DNA of 64,000 nt from Bacteroidota bacterium (GTDB taxonomy: Bacteria; Bacteroidota; Bacteroidia; Sphingobacteriales; Sphingobacteriaceae). A program made the translations under genes and the position numbers. Shown one piece after another: positions 60,315 to 64,000 of this stretch. The stretch is taken from assembly GCA_023450085.1 (NCBI GenBank), contig JAEXHI010000002.1:1-64000 (forward strand), given 5' to 3'. Within the stretch, counting starts at the first letter, position 1. Every line of letters begins with the position of its first letter. A model generated the notes under the pieces. The model made no database searches, was not told the DNA's origin, and saw only the letters and a program-made list of their open reading frames with translations.

Positions 60315-61616
60315 ATGAGCAATATCATCGCCATTGTAGGCAGACCCAACGTAGGAAAATCAACCCTTTTTAACCGCTTAACCGAAAGTCGTAAGGCTAT
60401 TGTTGATGATTTTAGTGGGGTAACCAGAGATAGACATTACGGCAAAGCCGAGTGGACAGATAAAGAATTTACGGTAATTGATACTGGTGGATATGTGGCC
60501 AACTCAGAAGATTTGTTTGAAGCTGCCATCCGCGAGCAGGTAGTAATTGCTATAGAAGAAGCTTCTGTAATTATCTTCATGGTTGATGTAACTACTGGTA
60601 TTACCGATTTAGATGATGACATTGCTAATTTACTTCGCAAGAGCAAAAAGCCTGTTTTTGTAGTGGTGAACAAAGTAGACAACACGGCATTAGAAACAGA
60701 ATCTTCTGTGTTTTATAGCTTTGGTTTGGGCGAAATTTATACCATCTCTTCGATGACCGGTTCTGGTACTGGTGATTTGTTGGATGAAGTTGTGAAACAC
60801 TTCGAAGATATTCAGGAAGAAGAAAATACTTTGCCGAAAATTACCATTGTAGGTAGACCGAACGTAGGTAAATCTTCTTTAATTAATGCCTTAATTGGTA
60901 AAGATAGAAATATTGTAACCCCAATTGCTGGAACTACACGTGACTCAATCCATATCCATTATAACCAATATGGACACGAATTCATGTTTATTGATACCGC
61001 TGGTTTGCGTAAAAAAACCAAGGTAAAGGAAAACATCGAGTTTTATTCAGTAATGCGTACCATTAAAGCTTTGGAAGACTCTGACGTGGTGATGTTGATG
61101 TTAGATGCGGAAGAGGGCTTAGAATCACAGGATATCAATATTTTTCACCTGGCGGAGAAGAACAAAAAAGGCGTGGTGATTTTGGTGAACAAATGGGACT
61201 TGATCGAGAAGAACGACAAGACCATGAAAGCATTCGAAGAGCAAATTAAGCATAAGTTGCAACCATTTACCGATGTGCCTATTCTTTTTATCTCGGTGCT
61301 AAATAAGCAACGTATTTTCAAAGCCATAGAAACCGCTTTAGAAGTGCAGAAAAACAGAGCGAAGAAAATTCCTACTTCTAAGCTTAATGATGTGCTATTG
61401 CCAATTATTGAGGCTTATCCGCCGCCAGCAACTAAAGGCAAGTACATCAAAATTAAATACATTACCCAAATCAATGGGGTAGCACCAATGTTTGCTTTTT
61501 TCTGTAACCTGCCACAATATATCAAAGAGCCTTACAAGCGTTTTATTGAGAATAAGCTGCGTGAAAACTTCGATTTTTCTGGCGTACCTATCCAAATTTA
61601 TTTCAGACAGAAATAG
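60315..61616 (+). CDS. der: GTPase Der (EngA)
   Basis: Double-G-domain GTPase needed for 50S subunit assembly, 433 residues from ATG 60315. Domain 1 has GRPNVGKST at 9-17 and domain 2 GRPNVGKSS near 180, each with DTxG and NKxD motifs. The C-terminal KH-like domain is about 345-433. The ORF runs upstream to an ATG at 60285, but the first ten residues (MGRKAKSYIK) have no family match, and MSNIIAIVGRPN is the standard start. Confidence 0.97.
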   Translation: MSNIIAIVGRPNVGKSTLFNRLTESRKAIVDDFSGVTRDRHYGKAEWTDKEFTVIDTGGYVANSEDLFEAAIREQVVIAIEEASVIIFMVDVTTGITDLDDDIANLLRKSKKPVFVVVNKVDNTALETESSVFYSFGLGEIYTISSMTGSGTGDLLDEVVKHFEDIQEEENTLPKITIVGRPNVGKSSLINALIGKDRNIVTPIAGTTRDSIHIHYNQYGHEFMFIDTAGLRKKTKVKENIEFYSVMRTIKALEDSDVVMLMLDAEEGLESQDINIFHLAEKNKKGVVILVNKWDLIEKNDKTMKAFEEQIKHKLQPFTDVPILFISVLNKQRIFKAIETALEVQKNRAKKIPTSKLNDVLLPIIEAYPPPATKGKYIKIKYITQINGVAPMFAFFCNLPQYIKEPYKRFIENKLRENFDFSGVPIQIYFRQK

Positions 61617-62053
61617 GCAACTATGATATTCTCTCCCTCTCAGGGAGAGAATCCGATTTATCGGGAGAGACGGTTTTTGAAAAGCAAAAGCCGTAGTTCT
61701 TGGCTACATCAGCCCCGCTGTACGCTGCAATATTTTTGTTCTGAACCTCCTGTCATTCCGAGGAACGAGGAATCTATTTCTGAAATGCTATAAATAAACA
61801 GATCCTTCTCCCGAAACTTCGGGATGAGGATGACAGGCAAAATAAAAAATATTTCCGCTGCCATCAGGTTTATTCTACACAGGTTTTTACTACTATGAGA
61901 GGTTCCCCTTGCATTAGCCTAGGTAAAATAGCCCTTATTGCAGCGGCATCTTCAAGCGAGCCCCAGCGAGCTTTAAATACAGCAAAAGAAGGACTGACCT
62001 TAATTTATGTACTTCAATTGCGCTTCAAAAAAATAACTTTATTAATTTTATTC
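61617..62053. other. Repeat-rich intergenic region after der
   Basis: 437 bases: a hairpin at about 61630-61672 (CTCTCCCTCTCAGGGAGAG, with a partner CGGGAGAG), class 1 repeat copy c (61751-61835), and about 170 bases without a recognisable gene. An ATG at 61895 opens the same frame as the GNAT gene, but its product lacks family similarity before ATG 62054. Confidence 0.6.
61751..61835. repeat. Intergenic inverted repeat, class 1, copy c
   Basis: TGTCATTCCGAGGAACGAGG at one end and GGATGAGGATGACA at the other, with AATCT and AGATC inside and a CCCGAAACTTCGGG sub-hairpin. Confidence 0.72.
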
Positions 62054-62584
62054 ATGCAAAAATCCATACAAGTCCTCAACAGTTTATCCACTGATATTGA
62101 CACTATTTTTGAATTCTACGATTTGGCCATTGAGTATCAAAAGAAAGTGTCTCCAAAACAATGGCAGGGATTTGATAGGGCATTGGTGCAACAAGAAATT
62201 GAAGAGGGTAGACAATATAAGATACTCGTAGACGGGACTGTGGCCGCTATTTTTGCCGTTACTTACAGCGATCCACAAATTTGGTTGGGTAAAGATCATG
62301 AAAAGGCGGTTTATATTCATCGTATTGTGACGCATCCTGCATTTAGAGGGTATGGTTTTGTGAATATTATTGTGGATTGGGCGAAAGGATACAGTAAAGA
62401 AAAGCCTCTCGATTACATCCGAATGGACACTTGGGCAGATAATGAAAAGCTTTTAGCTTATTACACCAGCTGCGGTTTCCAACATGTAGGAGAAATCAAA
62501 ATTGCCACGGATAGTGGCCTGCCAAAACATTATGAAGGGATTACGCTGAATTTGTTTGAAATTAGGTTAGAAGTAAAAAGTTGA
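62054..62584 (+). CDS. GNAT-family N-acetyltransferase
   Basis: 176-residue acetyl-CoA-dependent acyltransferase. The GNAT core is visible as AVYIHRIVTHPAFRGYGFVNIIVDWAKGYS, which contains the conserved V-x-P-x-x-R-G-x-G-type acetyl-CoA loop, followed by RMDTWADNEKLLAYYTSCGFQHVGE. The nominal ORF begins at 61895 and would add 53 residues across repeat-flanking sequence. ATG 62054, with MQKSIQVLNS, is preferred. The substrate is unknown. Confidence 0.85.
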   Translation: MQKSIQVLNSLSTDIDTIFEFYDLAIEYQKKVSPKQWQGFDRALVQQEIEEGRQYKILVDGTVAAIFAVTYSDPQIWLGKDHEKAVYIHRIVTHPAFRGYGFVNIIVDWAKGYSKEKPLDYIRMDTWADNEKLLAYYTSCGFQHVGEIKIATDSGLPKHYEGITLNLFEIRLEVKS

Positions 62585-62593
62585 AAGTAAAAA

Positions 62594-62614
62594 GTTTAGG
62601 CGCCTAAACTGGCT
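62594..62614. repeat. AGTTTAGGCGCCTAAACT palindrome
   Basis: Perfect 18-bp palindrome just after the GNAT gene stop, followed by ACTGGCTACTGATTCC-type simple intergenic sequence. No T-tract follows. Purpose unknown. Confidence 0.5.
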
Positions 62615-62640
62615 ACTGATTCCTAACCACTGATCACTGT

Positions 62641-63561
62641 TTAAGCTCTTGTATCGTTTCCAAAATAAATGCTCTGATAACTATCATAACGAGAAGGTTC
62701 TATTTCACCTTCCTCCACTGCTTTGATAATGGCACAGCCAGGCTCATTAATGTGCCTACAGTTGTTAAACTTACATTGGTTAAGCCTTTCCCTCATTTCT
62801 ACAAAAAAGTGGCTCAGTTCTTCTTTTTCAATGTCTACAATACCCAGTTCTCTAATGCCGGGTGTATCAATGAGGTAACCGCCAAAAGGAAGTTGGTGCA
62901 TTTCCGCAAAAGTAGTGGTATGTTGGCCTTTGTCGCTCCATTCGCTCACTTCACCAGTCTTTAAATCAAAATCAGGTAAAATAGCATTAATTAAGCTCGA
63001 TTTGCCTACGCCGGAGTGGCCTGAGAACAAAGTAACCTTGTCTTTTAGTAGAGCTTCTATTTGTGGAATATTGGTGCCTTGCAAGGCAGAAACTTCATAG
63101 CAGGAATAACCGATGTTTTCGTAGATTGATTTGTAGTCAGCCAATATCTCTAAACCTTCATCGCTATAGATGTCAAGTTTATTGAATATTAAACAGGTTG
63201 GAATATCATAGGCTTCGGCTGTGACCAAAAACCGATCGATAAAACCTAAGGAAGTACGAGGAGATGCCAAAGTTACAATCAGAAAAGCCTGATCCAAATT
63301 GGCTGCAATAATCTGCGTTTGTTTACTTAGGTTAATAGATTTACGGATAATGTAGTTCTTCCGTTCGTGCAAATGGTTAATTACACCTGTTTCTGCATTG
63401 GGTTCTAGCTCAAAATCTACGTTGTCGCCAACAGCAATAGGATTGGTGGTTTGTATGCCTTTAATACGGAACTTACCCTTAATGCGACAAGCATAGGTAT
63501 GGCCGTCTTCGGCAAATACTTGGTACCAACTCCCGGTAGATTTAATGACTAATCCCTGCAT
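62641..63561 (-). CDS. rsgA: Ribosome small-subunit GTPase RsgA
   Basis: Circularly permuted GTPase that acts late in 30S assembly, 306 residues. The OB fold is about 1-70. The permuted G motifs run G4 NKLD (127-130), G1 GHSGVGKSS (181-189) and G3 DTPG (232-235). The C-terminal zinc finger has C263, C268, H270 and C276. It converges with the GNAT gene. A -7-like TACCTTTA lies about 12 bases before the start. Length is normal. Confidence 0.97.
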   Translation of the reverse strand: MQGLVIKSTGSWYQVFAEDGHTYACRIKGKFRIKGIQTTNPIAVGDNVDFELEPNAETGVINHLHERKNYIIRKSINLSKQTQIIAANLDQAFLIVTLASPRTSLGFIDRFLVTAEAYDIPTCLIFNKLDIYSDEGLEILADYKSIYENIGYSCYEVSALQGTNIPQIEALLKDKVTLFSGHSGVGKSSLINAILPDFDLKTGEVSEWSDKGQHTTTFAEMHQLPFGGYLIDTPGIRELGIVDIEKEELSHFFVEMRERLNQCKFNNCRHINEPGCAIIKAVEEGEIEPSRYDSYQSIYFGNDTRA

Positions 63562-63635
63562 ATTTAATTTGTGTAAAGGTAGTGTTGATAGTTGATAGTT
63601 GAAAGTGAAAAGTTTAAAGCTATCGCATCATTATA

Positions 63636-63721
63636 TTTTACCACCTTAGATACCTTAGTTCACTTTAGAACAAATATTATTTAAAAACTTAGATTTTCTT
63701 AGGTGTCTAAGGTGGTTTAAA
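63636..63721. repeat. Intergenic inverted repeat, class 2, copy b
   Basis: TTTTACCACCTTAGATACCTTAG at the left and CTTAGGTGTCTAAGGTGGTTTAA at the right are inverted arms of about 22 bases around a 40-base centre. It matches 10282-10457. Confidence 0.75.
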
Positions 63722-63763
63722 TGATATGCAAGCTGGTTCAAAACGAAAACCCTGAAAACAAAA

Positions 63764-63788
63764 ATGCCCCAACAATCTGTCGAGGCAT
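63764..63788 (-). terminator. Terminator of accC
   Basis: On the minus strand ATGCCTC and GGGGCAT form a 7-bp stem with an 11-base loop and a T-rich tail, 23 bases after the stop. Confidence 0.75.
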
Positions 63789-63810
63789 CTTTATTAAATT
63801 AAAATATTGC

Positions 63811-64000
63811 TTATTCCGCGAAATCGAAAGTCTCCATGAATTTAGTGGTAAAGTTACCGGCTCTAAAGTTAGGGTCCTTCATTAATTTCAAGTGGAAAGG
63901 AATGGTTGTTTTTATACCTTCAATTACAAATTCGCTCAAGGCACGCTCCATGGTGCAGATCGCTTCTTCCCTAGTTTGAGCTATGGTGATCAGCTTTGCA
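63811..64000 (-). CDS. accC: Biotin carboxylase subunit of acetyl-CoA carboxylase, C-terminal part
   Basis: Truncated by the window edge. Only the last 63 residues are visible: the start AKLITIAQTREEAICTMERAL, then KTTIPFHLKLM and NFTTKFME, a typical AccC C-terminus. It would carboxylate biotin in fatty acid synthesis. The stop is followed by a terminator, so it is the last gene of its operon, which presumably contains accB upstream outside the window. Confidence 0.9.
   Translation of the reverse strand, partial: AKLITIAQTREEAICTMERALSEFVIEGIKTTIPFHLKLMKDPNFRAGNFTTKFMETFDFAE

Noticed and set aside
61895..62053. Upstream extension of the GNAT gene
   Set aside because: The added residues come from intergenic sequence and do not match the fold.

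Overview
The window is a chromosomal segment of a Bacteroidota bacterium, most likely a Sphingobacteriaceae member close to Pedobacter. The evidence is the AT-rich sequence, Bacteroidota-type promoters (TTTG or TTG, about 20 bases, then TAnnTTTG), a full-length SprA translocon of the type IX secretion system, a TonB-receptor-like barrel, DUF3667 and DUF4292 proteins, and weak Shine-Dalgarno sequences. It opens at the 3' end of a 5S rRNA, so an rRNA operon lies just to the left, and it closes inside accC. I see no prophage, insertion sequence or CRISPR array.

Layout. 0-8 kb: 5S end, WYL regulator, hybrid histidine kinase, HAD phosphatase, NtrC-type sigma-54 response regulator, and two nearly identical small secreted proteins. 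8-11 kb: amidohydrolase, nitronate monooxygenase-like protein, acylphosphatase. 11-20 kb: an envelope cluster (flippase, dUTPase, TPR protein, DUF4292 lipoprotein, EnvC-like protein, two TatA proteins, GatA, LysM transglycosylase). 20-31 kb: malic enzyme, RuvA, SprA, GcvH, VanZ-like protein and a 40-residue lipoprotein. 31-38 kb: TonB-receptor-like barrel, FeoAB, SprT-like protein, XRE regulator. 38-50 kb, mostly minus strand: fused E1 of a 2-oxoacid dehydrogenase, LutB, two orphan proteins, M28 peptidase, RpiB, TatC, GH3 glucosidase, small membrane protein. 50-57.5 kb, accessory: RibD-C reductase, AraC, two cold-shock proteins, TetR, YARHG protein, lipoprotein, DinB-like protein, TPR protein, Trp-rich orphan. 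57.6-64 kb: tRNA-fMet and two tRNA-Glu, then Era, DUF3667, Der, a GNAT enzyme, RsgA and the accC end.

Most genes are housekeeping. The best candidates for something undescribed are regulatory. (1) Two copies of a small secreted protein differ at 7 of 306 bases, while their upstream regions have diverged but keep a GGAATTTC-containing box and a TGGCAY element at almost the same spacing, next to a sigma-54 activator gene. (2) A small membrane-protein gene has two CTTTG-N5-CAAAG dyads lying exactly over its -33 and -7 boxes. (3) Several genes have the -7 box ending only 3-5 bases before the start codon, which predicts leaderless mRNAs and corrects several starts. (4) At least four classes of intergenic inverted repeat are present.
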